Part shown: positions 1-6,407 of the stretch, one piece after another | Layout of the letters: each line of letters opens with the position of its first letter | How positions within the stretch are numbered: position 1 is the first letter of the stretch | Assembly: GCA_016786965.1 (NCBI GenBank) | Contig: JAEUVL010000497.1 | Location: forward strand, 1-12,799 | Length of the DNA: 12,799 bases | Direction of reading: 5' to 3' | Source of the DNA: Chitinophagaceae bacterium | Lineage (GTDB): Bacteria; Bacteroidota; Bacteroidia; Chitinophagales; Chitinophagaceae | Translations under genes and position numbers: made by a program | The notes under the pieces: model-generated | Told to the model about the DNA's origin: nothing | What the model saw: the letters and a program-made list of their open reading frames with translations, nothing else | The model's database searches: none

Positions 1-494
1 AACTTTTTCACAGCGCCAAGGACCGTTCAGAAAATGTAATGGTGGTGGACCTGGTTCGCAATGACCTGGCTAAGATATGTACAGAAGGAACGGTTAAAGT
101 GGATGAACTATATGGGATTTATTCTTTTCCGCAGGTACACCAGATGATCTCCACAGTAAGCGGAGAACTCAAACAAGGCATTTCTTTCGCCGATATTATC
201 AAGGCCACTTTTCCGATGGGCTCCATGACCGGGGCTCCTAAAAAAAGAGTGATGGAGCTAATAGAGCAATATGAGCAGACCAGGCGGGGTATCTTTTCAG
301 GTGCTGTTGGTTATATTGCACCTAACGGTGATTTTGATTTCAATGTCGTTATTCGTAGCATAATGTATAATGCAGCTACTCGATATCTTTCTTACCAGGC
401 AGGCTCTGGGATTACTTTTTACAGTGATCCGGAAATGGAATGGGAAGAATGTTTAATGAAAGCGGCAGCTATCAGAAAAGTGCTGGAAGAATGA
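1..494 (+). CDS. pabB: Chorismate-binding enzyme, C-terminal part (aminodeoxychorismate synthase component I, PabB-like)
   Basis: Partial gene: the frame is open from base 3, starting LFHSAKDRSENV, and ends at TGA 492-494, so only about the last 160 residues are present. They form the C-terminal core of the chorismate-utilising fold shared by PabB, TrpE and isochorismate synthases. Visible signatures are the DLVRNDL segment, HQMISTVSGEL, FPMGSMTGAPKKRVMELI and the closing AGSGITFYSDPEMEWEE. The GSMTGAPK form is nearer PabB (GSITGAPK) than TrpE (GTLSGAPK), so I favour aminodeoxychorismate synthase, which aminates chorismate with ammonia from a PabA-type glutaminase on the way to 4-aminobenzoate and folate. 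A TrpE or a fused enzyme cannot be excluded without the N-terminus. It converges on the lytic transglycosylase gene with 9 bases between stops and no visible terminator hairpin. Confidence 0.85.
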   Translation, partial: LFHSAKDRSENVMVVDLVRNDLAKICTEGTVKVDELYGIYSFPQVHQMISTVSGELKQGISFADIIKATFPMGSMTGAPKKRVMELIEQYEQTRRGIFSGAVGYIAPNGDFDFNVVIRSIMYNAATRYLSYQAGSGITFYSDPEMEWEECLMKAAAIRKVLEE

Positions 495-503
495 GCAGTT
501 AGA

Positions 504-1571
504 TTAATTAGTTCCACTGGCAGATTTCAGGAGCATTTCCATGCTCTCATCCAGTATCTGGTATCTTTTAGTGATAAAGGTGTTCATTTTAACTGTGGGC
601 AACCGCAGTTCATATTTGCCATTCAGGGCAATCTGGTTATCGAAGTTGGGGTTATACCTGTTAAACGTGGCGGCATCAATTTCCACATGCTTAATAATAA
701 CAGCCGAATTGAAGCGACCATTGACAGTATAGGCCGTTGAATTGTTCAGTTCATCTTCTTTCAGTTCTGCATTATTATTCACCAGGAGATCTTTCATTTC
801 TTTTTTGGTAACAGTGGTGATACCGCCTTCTCCTTCAAAAATATAATGTGTACCAATGAATTTTTTTACATGGTTCATTGATTCTACCGGCAGGTGGTAC
901 TGAATGGTCCAAAAGTCTTTACTGCCACCCCCTTTACGAATCGCTTTGTCTACATTACCAGGACCGCCATTATAAGCGGCCAGAACCAGCAGCCAATCAC
1001 CATATTTTGCATACAGGTCAGTTAATAACCTGGCGGCCGCATGGGTGCTTTTAAAGTAGTCCAGGCGTTCATCGTTCCCTCTTCTTATGCTCAGGCCATA
1101 TTGTTGTGCGGCTGCCGGCATAAAGGCCCAGGGCCCGCAGGCGCCTGCCCAGGATATCGCATTATATTTTAAACCGGACTCAATAACAGCCAGGTATTTC
1201 ATCTCTTTCGGCACTCCGTGCTGCGTTAGCACTTCATCCATCATATCAAAATAAGGTTTGGCCCACTCTTTCATGGCCATAAAACCCTTCTTGTTTTTAG
1301 CGATATAATTTTCCACGAAACTGATGGCCATCGGGTTTAGCCGGGCACCGGAAACCCCATCGCCCCCCATTGCGGTTTGAAACAGATTCTTAAAACCTGA
1401 TTTGGGATCACTTAAACCAACAGAATGTTGTGTGGTGTCTTTTTTGAGGGTAGTATCACCAAGATTGATTAGTCTTGGTTGGTAATTATGCTCAATGCCA
1501 GTGGCTTTAGCGGCCTGTAGGAGCAGAAAGCCCAGGCTTCCTAGAATTGATATGTGCTTTAATTTTCTCAA
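504..1571 (-). CDS. Secreted lytic transglycosylase, SLT/MltD-like (GH23)
   Basis: The 355-residue protein is predicted to cleave peptidoglycan glycan strands, forming 1,6-anhydro-muramyl ends, in the periplasm. Residues 1-24 look like a signal peptide: basic MRKLKH, a hydrophobic core, then KATG. The lysozyme-like domain spans about 108-240 and has the catalytic glutamate E131 in AVIESG, then GPWAFMP (146-152) and AYNGGPGNV (199-207), the usual family 1 SLT blocks. Residues 280-330 look like a degenerate LysM-type segment (AATFNRYNP..., KYELRLP), weaker than the LysM repeats of E. coli MltD. The start is TTG; no ATG is in frame upstream, and the next Met (68) would remove the signal peptide. 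It lies 20 bases after gatA on the same strand, with a possible promoter inside gatA. Confidence 0.9.
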   Translation of the reverse strand: MRKLKHISILGSLGFLLLQAAKATGIEHNYQPRLINLGDTTLKKDTTQHSVGLSDPKSGFKNLFQTAMGGDGVSGARLNPMAISFVENYIAKNKKGFMAMKEWAKPYFDMMDEVLTQHGVPKEMKYLAVIESGLKYNAISWAGACGPWAFMPAAAQQYGLSIRRGNDERLDYFKSTHAAARLLTDLYAKYGDWLLVLAAYNGGPGNVDKAIRKGGGSKDFWTIQYHLPVESMNHVKKFIGTHYIFEGEGGITTVTKKEMKDLLVNNNAELKEDELNNSTAYTVNGRFNSAVIIKHVEIDAATFNRYNPNFDNQIALNGKYELRLPTVKMNTFITKRYQILDESMEMLLKSASGTN

Positions 1572-1591
1572 ACTTGCTGATTTAGAACCTA

Positions 1592-3028
1592 TTACTGGCT
1601 TTTTGCCTGTAATAGCAGGTGTGAAACCTGCAGCAAAGATACTTCATCGAAGCGGTTTGCCATCACCTGGAGGCCAAAAGGCATCCCGTTGCTGTGACGG
1701 AATAGGGGTACCGAAATAGCAGGGCAACCCACCAAATTAGCCATAACTGTATAAATATCAGCTAAGTACATAGCAATTGGGTCATCCATTTTTTCCCCGG
1801 TTTTGAATGCTGTAACGGGGGAGGTAGGCATTATAATAAAATCATAAGATTTCAGAATGTCCCTGGTTTTGTCTGACAGCAGTTGCCTTACTTTTTGGGC
1901 CCGGGTAAAATAGGCATCGAAGTAGCCGGCACTCAGGACAAAGGTTCCGAGCATGATCCGTCGCTTTACTTCCTTCCCAAAACCTTCGGAACGGCTCTCT
2001 TTATAAAATTCCGTTAGATCTATTCCTTCTTTGGGGGTGCGGTGACCATATTTTACCCCGTCGAAACGGGAAAGGTTCGAGGATGCTTCTGCCGTTGTGA
2101 GTACATAGTAGGCTGGAACAATATAATCCAGCAGGTCAAACTTCACAGCAGCAACCTCATGGCCCTCTTTTTCCAACTGTTCAATCTTATGCTTAATGGA
2201 GTCAGCGATCTCTTTATCAAGACTGGGATGCTCCAGGGCTTCATTAAAATAAGCAAAGCGGAATTTCCTGCTGGTTTGCAGCAGTGAGTTGTAAGCAGGC
2301 ACTTTGGTATGTGAAACAGTACTGTCGTAATCGTCGGCCCCGGCCATTACCTCCAGTAGCAAAGCAATGTCAGGGATAGTGTTACCAAAAATACCAATCT
2401 GGTCAAACGAAGATGCATAGGCGATCAGTCCATAACGGGATATTCTGCCATAGCTTGGTTTCAGGCCAACAATACCGCAAAAATCTGCTGGCTGTCGAAC
2501 AGAACCTCCTGTATCACTTCCCAGTGATACCATGCAAAGACCGGCTTGCACAGCTACAGCTGAGCCACCAGAAGAGCCGCCGGGCACCCTTGTTTCATCC
2601 AATGCATTCAGTACTTTACCATAGGCGGAGTTTTCATTAGTCGAGCCCATTGCGAATTCGTCACAATTCAGGTTGCCAATGATAATGGCCTCTTCTGCCA
2701 GCAATCTTTCCACGGCGGTGGCAGAATAGATAGAGGTAAAATTGTGGAGGATCTTTGAGGAGGCAGAAACCTTATGTCCCTTATAGCAAATCACATCTTT
2801 TATCCCAATAACAACCCCATGTAGTTTGCCGGTGGTGGTGCCACTTTTTCTTTTTTCGTCTAATAGCTTCGCTTTTGCAATGGCTTCTTCAGCAAATACT
2901 TCCACAAAGGCATTGAGGTGCCGGGTAGCATTGATCTGCTGAAGGTAATGCTCTACTGCCTGTAAGCAGGTGGCATTTCCTTCCTGTAATTGGGCATGGT
3001 ATTGCTCAACAGAAGAAAACTGAAACAA
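1592..3028 (-). CDS. gatA: Asp-tRNA(Asn)/Glu-tRNA(Gln) amidotransferase subunit A
   Basis: GatA is the glutaminase/amidase subunit of the GatCAB complex, which converts misacylated Glu-tRNA(Gln) and/or Asp-tRNA(Asn) to the amide form in the cytoplasm. The 478 residues match the usual length of about 480. The amidase-signature triad is complete: K77 in GIKDV, cis-Ser S152 in VPGGSSGGSA, and nucleophile S176 in GSDTGGSVRQPA. The C-terminal part carries IMPTSPVTAF and CPAISVPL as in the family. The start appears to be TTG at 3028-3026: an in-frame TAA lies 18 bases upstream, and the first ATG (residue 127) is far inside the fold. It sits 38 bases after tatA and 20 before the lytic transglycosylase, so co-transcription with tatA is likely. 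gatB and gatC are not in the window. Confidence 0.95.
   Translation of the reverse strand: MFQFSSVEQYHAQLQEGNATCLQAVEHYLQQINATRHLNAFVEVFAEEAIAKAKLLDEKRKSGTTTGKLHGVVIGIKDVICYKGHKVSASSKILHNFTSIYSATAVERLLAEEAIIIGNLNCDEFAMGSTNENSAYGKVLNALDETRVPGGSSGGSAVAVQAGLCMVSLGSDTGGSVRQPADFCGIVGLKPSYGRISRYGLIAYASSFDQIGIFGNTIPDIALLLEVMAGADDYDSTVSHTKVPAYNSLLQTSRKFRFAYFNEALEHPSLDKEIADSIKHKIEQLEKEGHEVAAVKFDLLDYIVPAYYVLTTAEASSNLSRFDGVKYGHRTPKEGIDLTEFYKESRSEGFGKEVKRRIMLGTFVLSAGYFDAYFTRAQKVRQLLSDKTRDILKSYDFIIMPTSPVTAFKTGEKMDDPIAMYLADIYTVMANLVGCPAISVPLFRHSNGMPFGLQVMANRFDEVSLLQVSHLLLQAKSQ
1634..1641 (-). promoter_or_regulatory. Possible -7 box (TATCTTTG) for the lytic transglycosylase gene, inside gatA
   Basis: On the minus strand this reads TATCTTTG, a perfect match to the Bacteroidota -7 consensus TAnnTTTG, 62 bases before the TTG start of the transglycosylase gene. 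There is no TTG at the standard 19-base spacing, so it is weak support for an internal promoter in the 3' end of gatA and may be chance. Confidence 0.3.
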
Positions 3029-3066
3029 AAGCAGTGGCTGTTTGGGTTAGATAAAAGGGAAGGAAA

Positions 3067-3276
3067 TTATTCCTTAACTGAATTTTTCACATCACTGGCA
3101 CTCTCTTCAATCTCTTTCTTCACATTGGTTTTCGCATCATTGAATTCCCGAACGCCTTTACCTAATCCACGCATCAGTTCAGGTATTTTGCGGCCTCCAA
3201 ATAACAGCAGAACGATAACAAGGATAATAATGATCTCGTTGGTGCCCAGCATACCCAATAATGTAGGATGTATCAT
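3067..3276 (-). CDS. tatA: Twin-arginine translocase subunit TatA/TatE
   Basis: The protein is a small inner-membrane component of the Tat system, which exports folded proteins with RR signal peptides. From ATG 3276 it has 69 residues: a short N-terminus (MIHPTLLGMLG), one membrane helix (about NEIIIILVIVLLLF), the hinge motif FGGRKIPELMRGLGKGVREF forming the amphipathic helix, and a charged lysine/glutamate-rich tail. All are TatA/Hcf106 hallmarks. A longer version from a TTG at 3297 is unlikely because that TTG lies inside the TATCTTTG promoter box, upstream of the expected transcription start. It leads the tatA-gatA-transglycosylase group, 38 bases before gatA. tatC is not in the window. 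TatA versus TatB cannot be separated rigorously, but the short length favours TatA. Confidence 0.9.
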   Translation of the reverse strand: MIHPTLLGMLGTNEIIIILVIVLLLFGGRKIPELMRGLGKGVREFNDAKTNVKKEIEESASDVKNSVKE

Positions 3277-3294
3277 ATTTATGAAATTAGAGGT

Positions 3295-3302
3295 CAAAGA
3301 TA
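3295..3302 (-). promoter_or_regulatory. -7 promoter box (TATCTTTG) of tatA
   Basis: The minus strand reads TATCTTTG, an exact TAnnTTTG, 18 bases upstream of the tatA ATG. It lies just beyond the rplS terminator, where a fresh promoter is needed. No good -33 TTG stands at 19-20 bases, and the upstream stretch is very AT-rich. It implies a leader of roughly 10-15 bases and rules against the TTG start at 3297. Confidence 0.55.
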
Positions 3303-3355
3303 GTAAGTAGAAAAAAATAAAGGAATAATAATTGACAAAACCCGGTGAATCATAA

Positions 3356-3385
3356 AAAAGCCCCGACCATTGGGTTGGGGCTTTT
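3356..3385. terminator. Bidirectional hairpin terminator between rplS and tatA
   Basis: A 13-base-pair stem joins 3356-3368 and 3373-3385 around the 4-base loop ATTG. One position pairs as G-T and the GC core is GCCCC/GGGGC. In the minus direction, which ends rplS transcripts, the stem is followed by a run of six T; in the plus direction by TTTT. It begins 17 bases after the rplS stop codon. Confidence 0.9.
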
Positions 3386-3402
3386 GAAATATCTGGCGAA
3401 AA

Positions 3403-3771
3403 TTACTTTGTTATTTCTGCTACTGCCTGGCGTTTCTCACGGATCCTGGCACTCTTACCACTGCGGGTACGCTGATAGAACAACTTGGCACGGCGCACAT
3501 GACCTGTTTTATTTACTTCGATAGATTCGATATTAGGAGAATAGAACGGGAAAACCCTTTCCACACCCACACCATCAGATATTTTACGAACAGTAAAGCT
3601 GGCGGTAGCACCCTGGCCTTGTTTTTTGATCACATCGCCTTTAAAAGACTGGATCCTTTCTTTATTACCTTCAATGATCTTGTAGTTAACAGTCACATTA
3701 TCACCGGGTTTAAAAGCAGGAAACTCTTTCTTGCCGGTCAGTTGCTCATGTACATATGCTATAGCGTTCAT
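3403..3771 (-). CDS. rplS: 50S ribosomal protein L19
   Basis: L19 is a large-subunit protein at the interface with the 30S subunit. From ATG 3771 the product is 122 residues, close to the usual 115-120. Family features are the N-terminal helix (MNAIAYVHEQL), FKPGDNVTVNYKI, RIQSFKGDVI, the segment VGVERVFPFYSPNIESIEV, and the basic C-terminus RRAKLFYQRTRSGKSARIREKR. A TTG at 3795 would add eight residues but overlaps the TACCTTTG promoter box, so ATG 3771 is chosen. It is monocistronic by appearance: its own promoter lies upstream and a strong terminator directly downstream. The trmD/rpsP/rimM neighbours common in other phyla are not adjacent here. Confidence 0.95.
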   Translation of the reverse strand: MNAIAYVHEQLTGKKEFPAFKPGDNVTVNYKIIEGNKERIQSFKGDVIKKQGQGATASFTVRKISDGVGVERVFPFYSPNIESIEVNKTGHVRRAKLFYQRTRSGKSARIREKRQAVAEITK

Positions 3772-3792
3772 AATCCTGATTTTTAGGGAGGG

Positions 3793-3800
3793 CAAAGGTA
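3793..3800 (-). promoter_or_regulatory. -7 promoter box (TACCTTTG) of rplS
   Basis: The minus strand reads TACCTTTG, an exact TAnnTTTG match, 21 bases before the rplS ATG. About 20 bases further upstream there is a CTG instead of the TTG expected for the -33 element. The transcription start would fall near 3786, leaving a leader of about 15 bases. Confidence 0.55.
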
Positions 3801-3894
3801 ACGAAAAGTTGGTAAGTTTTCAGTTTTAAATTGAAAAGTTTCTTTGATCTGAGGTTTTTACCTTGTTAACCAGCCCACTAATTACCCAATAACC

Positions 3895-5469
3895 CTACCT
3901 GGCCACATTCACCGCTCTCTTTTCACGTATCACTGTCACTTTTATCTGGCCGGGGAAGGTCATTTCTGTTTGTATCTTCTGGGCAATTTCGAAGGAAAGT
4001 TTATCAGATTCCTGGTCGGTTACTTTATCAGCCTCCACGATCACCCTCAATTCCCGACCTGCCTGGATGGCATATGCCTTTTCCACGCCTGTGTAGGCCA
4101 TTGCCAGACTTTCCAGGTCTTTGATCCGCTGCAGGTACTGTTGCATGATCTCTCTTCTCGCTCCTGGCCTTGCACCGCTGATAGCATCGCAGGCCTGTAC
4201 AATTGGTGAAATGACATATTGCATTTCCATTTCATCGTGGTGAGCACCTATTGCATTTACCACAGCCGGGTTCTCCCCATATTTTTCCGCCAGTTTAGCA
4301 CCAAGCAAGGCATGGCTCAATTCGCTTTCTTCATCGGGAACCTTGCCAATATCATGCAGCAGGCCGGCTCTTTTGGCCAATTTTACCTGTGCTTGCCCCA
4401 TTCCTAATTCTGCAGCCATCGTAGCACAAAGGTTGGCCGTCTCCCTGCTGTGCATCAGCAGATTCTGACCATAAGAAGAACGGAAACGCATACGGCCCAC
4501 CATTCTTACCAGTTCTTTATGCAAACCGTGAATCCCTAACTCAATCGCAGTTCTTTCGCCAATCTCCATTACCTGCTCTTCTATCTGTTTTTTGGTTTTC
4601 TCCACCACCTCTTCGATACGGGCAGGGTGAATACGGCCATCGGCCACCAGGCGCTGCAAACTAAGGCGGGCAACTTCCCGGCGAAGCGGGTCGAAGCTGG
4701 ATAAAAGAATTGCTTCCGGGGTATCATCTACTATGAGGTCTACACCAGTGGCTGCTTCGATAGCACGGATGTTGCGGCCTTCACGGCCAATGATCTGTCC
4801 TTTGATCTCATCACTTTCCAGGTTGAAAACAGTGATCGTGTTTTCGATAGCCTGCTCGGCAGCTGTTCTTTGAATGGTTTGTATAACGATCTTACGGGCC
4901 TCTTTACCGGCCTTCAGTTTGGCATCTTCCACAATTTCCTGCTGTAATACCAGTGCTTTGGTACGGGCTTCGTTGACCAAGCTTTCAATCAGTTGTGCTT
5001 TTGCATCTTCCGCTGTAAGGTTAGATATTTTTTCCAGGCGACGAATATGTTCTTCCTGGTGTTTTTCCAGTTCGGTACGTTTGATGTTCACCAGATCTAT
5101 CTGGCGGTTCAGGTTTTCTTTAATGGCCTCATTTTCCTTTATCTGTTTGTCCAGGCTGCTTTCTTTCTGGTTAATACTTTGTTCTTTCTGGCGAACCCGG
5201 TTCTCAGTGTCATTGATCTTTTTGTTTTTGTCCAGGATCTCCCTGTCGTGGGCAGCTTTCATCTGCACGAATTTCTCTTTAGCCTCCAGTTCCTTTTCCT
5301 TGCGAATGGTCTCGGCCCTTAATTCAGCTTCCTTGAGAATGGTTTGTGATTGCAGCTCAGCTTCTTCTACTTGTTTGCGGGTGTTTTTTGCAAAAATGAA
5401 CTTACCCAGCAGGATGCCCAGAACAAGGGCAACTGCGCCAATGATGACGGATAATATATTCGGATCCAT
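3895..5469 (-). CDS. rny: Ribonuclease Y
   Basis: RNase Y is a membrane-anchored endoribonuclease that starts mRNA decay. The 524-residue product has the complete domain order: an N-terminal membrane helix (about 5-26), a long charged coiled coil (about 30-200), a KH RNA-binding domain with the GREG loop at 228-231 and VDDTPEAI just after, an HD phosphohydrolase domain with the catalytic pair H372-D373 (LLHDIGK) and the later AHHDE (about 409-413), and a C-terminal domain ending TFPGQIKVTVIREKRAVNVAR. ATG 5469 directly precedes the membrane helix, and the leader is A-rich without a Shine-Dalgarno sequence. It lies downstream of zapA, separated by about 240 non-coding bases. A large open frame opposite its coiled coil is a shadow. 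Confidence 0.97.
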   Translation of the reverse strand: MDPNILSVIIGAVALVLGILLGKFIFAKNTRKQVEEAELQSQTILKEAELRAETIRKEKELEAKEKFVQMKAAHDREILDKNKKINDTENRVRQKEQSINQKESSLDKQIKENEAIKENLNRQIDLVNIKRTELEKHQEEHIRRLEKISNLTAEDAKAQLIESLVNEARTKALVLQQEIVEDAKLKAGKEARKIVIQTIQRTAAEQAIENTITVFNLESDEIKGQIIGREGRNIRAIEAATGVDLIVDDTPEAILLSSFDPLRREVARLSLQRLVADGRIHPARIEEVVEKTKKQIEEQVMEIGERTAIELGIHGLHKELVRMVGRMRFRSSYGQNLLMHSRETANLCATMAAELGMGQAQVKLAKRAGLLHDIGKVPDEESELSHALLGAKLAEKYGENPAVVNAIGAHHDEMEMQYVISPIVQACDAISGARPGARREIMQQYLQRIKDLESLAMAYTGVEKAYAIQAGRELRVIVEADKVTDQESDKLSFEIAQKIQTEMTFPGQIKVTVIREKRAVNVAR

Positions 5470-5489
5470 GAATGTTTTTGTTTAAGTGG

Positions 5490-5502
5490 TTCACAATGTG
5501 AA
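5490..5502. promoter_or_regulatory. 13-base dyad TTCACA-N-TGTGAA upstream of rny
   Basis: The sequence is a perfect 6+1+6 palindrome (TTCACA, one base, TGTGAA), 20 bases upstream of the rny start codon. It could be a protein-binding operator. As RNA it forms only a weak hairpin. The half-site order is inverted relative to the CRP/FNR type TGTGA-N6-TCACA. No regulator can be named. Confidence 0.3.
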
Positions 5503-5511
5503 TTATTTAAT

Positions 5512-5559
5512 ATAAACTTCATTACCACATCTGTCAGGATTACAGAAGTTTATGTAATC
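5512..5559 (-). promoter_or_regulatory. rny 5' leader: hairpin with a competing long-range pairing
   Basis: On the minus strand GATTACA (5559-5553) pairs perfectly with TGTAATC (5544-5538) around the 8-base loop TAAACTTC. That loop with its flanking base (ATAAACTTC, 5553-5545) is also a perfect complement of GAAGTTTAT (5520-5512). The two pairings either exclude each other or form a pseudoknot. Both lie between the putative rny promoter and the rny ATG, so they would sit in its leader RNA. Regulation is inferred; the complementarity is seen directly. Confidence 0.45.
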
Positions 5560-5561
5560 AG

Positions 5562-5591
5562 CGAAGATACTAAAAGGGATGTAATGACCAA
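5562..5591 (-). promoter_or_regulatory. Candidate rny promoter (TTG-N19-TATCTTCG)
   Basis: The minus strand has TTG at 5591-5589, a 19-base spacer and TATCTTCG at 5569-5562. Spacing fits the Bacteroidota promoter exactly and the -7 box differs from TAnnTTTG at one position. The transcription start would fall around 5556, so the rny mRNA would begin at or within the GATTACA hairpin. It overlaps the 3' side of the predicted structured RNA. Confidence 0.4.
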
Positions 5592-5688
5592 GGGGGAATA
5601 GTCGGCGACCAATAGCTGGAAGCCGCAATACCTGCCAGGCCCCCTTTTTGGCCATACTGACCGTTTGTGTGACTGGCTTTAGGCATTG
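5567..5688 (-). ncRNA. Structured RNA between zapA and rny, possible 6S RNA (ssrS)
   Basis: No convincing protein is encoded in the 240 bases between zapA and rny, yet the minus strand folds strongly. GGCCAA plus GGGGG (5653-5640, with an AAA bulge) pairs with CCCCC plus TTGGTC (5596-5586), and is extended by GTA (5657-5655) with TAC (5583-5581). Inside lie hairpins CCTGGCAGG (5639-5631) and GCGG..CCA/TGG..TCGC (5626-5605). An outer imperfect stem joins 5686-5677 to 5576-5567, giving a rod of about 120 bases with internal loops. In Proteobacteria 6S RNA, the RNA polymerase-binding regulator, lies next to zapA, and I recall the same linkage in Bacteroidota; the 6S name is therefore synteny plus shape. 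The alternative is a cis-acting rny leader element. Confidence 0.45.
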
Positions 5689-5707
5689 AAGGAATGGTGA
5701 CCCGGGA

Positions 5708-6010
5708 CTATTTTTTTGCCTGTTGCCCCAGTTGGTCATCCAGCAGCTTTTCCAGCCCGGTCAGTTGTTGGGCCAGGTTGTCGTTTAAAATACCAGCCGC
5801 AGCACCGGCATGTTGCTCAGTGGCATACCAAATAAGGACCATGGCAATATAGTCCTGCATATCCTTTCCTGCAAACATGGTTTTAAATTCCACGATCTTA
5901 TCATTGATCGTCTTCAGGGTCCTGCGGACCACCTCTTCATCTTCCGGTTTGATCTTGATCCGGTAGGTACGGTCGCCGATGACGGCAGAGATCGCAATTA
6001 ATTCACTCAT
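5708..6010 (-). CDS. zapA: Cell division protein ZapA
   Basis: ZapA binds FtsZ and cross-links protofilaments in the cytoplasmic Z-ring. The 100-residue product has the ZapA pattern: an N-terminal beta part (MSELIAISAVIGDRTYRIKI), a conserved acidic stretch (PEDEEVVRRTLKTINDKI), and a long C-terminal helix (about 50-98) ending in glutamine and lysine, suited to the dimer coiled coil. ATG 6010 is clear and no Shine-Dalgarno sequence is seen. Its minus-strand partners are the coiled-coil gene and pheT upstream and rny downstream, an order that appears typical of Bacteroidota. It is separated from the coiled-coil gene by about 400 bases holding a gene on the opposite strand, so it probably has its own promoter, which I could not identify with confidence. 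Confidence 0.85.
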   Translation of the reverse strand: MSELIAISAVIGDRTYRIKIKPEDEEVVRRTLKTINDKIVEFKTMFAGKDMQDYIAMVLIWYATEQHAGAAAGILNDNLAQQLTGLEKLLDDQLGQQAKK

Positions 6011-6133
6011 TTTGTTGGAATTTTCGTAATCTATTTATTACATTAGCTGCCTGAAAAAAATCAGTACTCTCTTGAAAGCGAGATGGTGTAAGGTCACAAT
6101 GGTGAAACGATAACAACCAAAACGTTTTCTGAC

Positions 6134-6388
6134 ATGTTTGCTAAAGTTAAGTCATCAACTTTTATTGATGCATTACAACTTCAACTCACAACGCCCAAAG
6201 GTAGCTGCCTCCGTGGTATTTTAAAAGACGATAAGGGAAGTATTTGCCGCACCCTTGAAAGGGATATTGCTTCCAACCCAGAGGAACTGACCTGGACAGG
6301 CCTCAATGACCTGCCTTATGGAAGATATACCCTGGAGCTTTCGCAAGGAGTTGATGAAATGAAAATGAATTTGGTGAAAAGAGTGTAG
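6134..6388 (+). CDS. Small protein of unknown function with beta-sandwich-like C-terminal pattern
   Basis: I do not recognise this 84-residue protein. It begins at ATG 6134 and lacks a signal peptide or membrane helix. Composition looks protein-like: alternating hydrophobics (FIDALQLQLTTPKG) and the pattern LKDDKGSICRTLERD followed by LTWTGLNDLPYGRYTLELS, ending LVKRV. The spacing of D-x-x-G, the LPYGxYTLE strand and the terminal KR resembles small Ig-like domains such as type IX secretion C-terminal domains or FlgD_ig, but here it would stand alone in the cytoplasm. It is the only + strand gene within the minus-strand pheT-zapA-rny block. Its stop lies 19 bases from the convergent stop of the coiled-coil gene, without a terminator. 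A 10-base palindrome AAAACGTTTT (6119-6128) lies just upstream. Existence is likely; function is unknown. Confidence 0.6.
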   Translation: MFAKVKSSTFIDALQLQLTTPKGSCLRGILKDDKGSICRTLERDIASNPEELTWTGLNDLPYGRYTLELSQGVDEMKMNLVKRV

Positions 6389-6407
6389 TACAATTTTTAA
6401 TCCCCGA

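Noticed and set aside
3067..3297. 76-residue version of TatA from TTG 3297
   Set aside because: The TTG is part of the TATCTTTG promoter box; ATG 3276 is preferred.
3841..3894. Possible terminator after rny (GGTTA-type repeats)
   Set aside because: The stem is short and imperfect, with no T run; not supported as an intrinsic terminator.
4874..5485. 203-codon + strand open frame
   Set aside because: It is antisense to the rny coiled-coil and membrane region. The serine/arginine/phenylalanine-rich translation is the usual mirror of a charged helical gene.
5503..5739. 78-codon minus-strand frame between zapA and rny
   Set aside because: It overlaps the zapA 3' end, has no family-like pattern, and covers the strongly base-paired RNA region.
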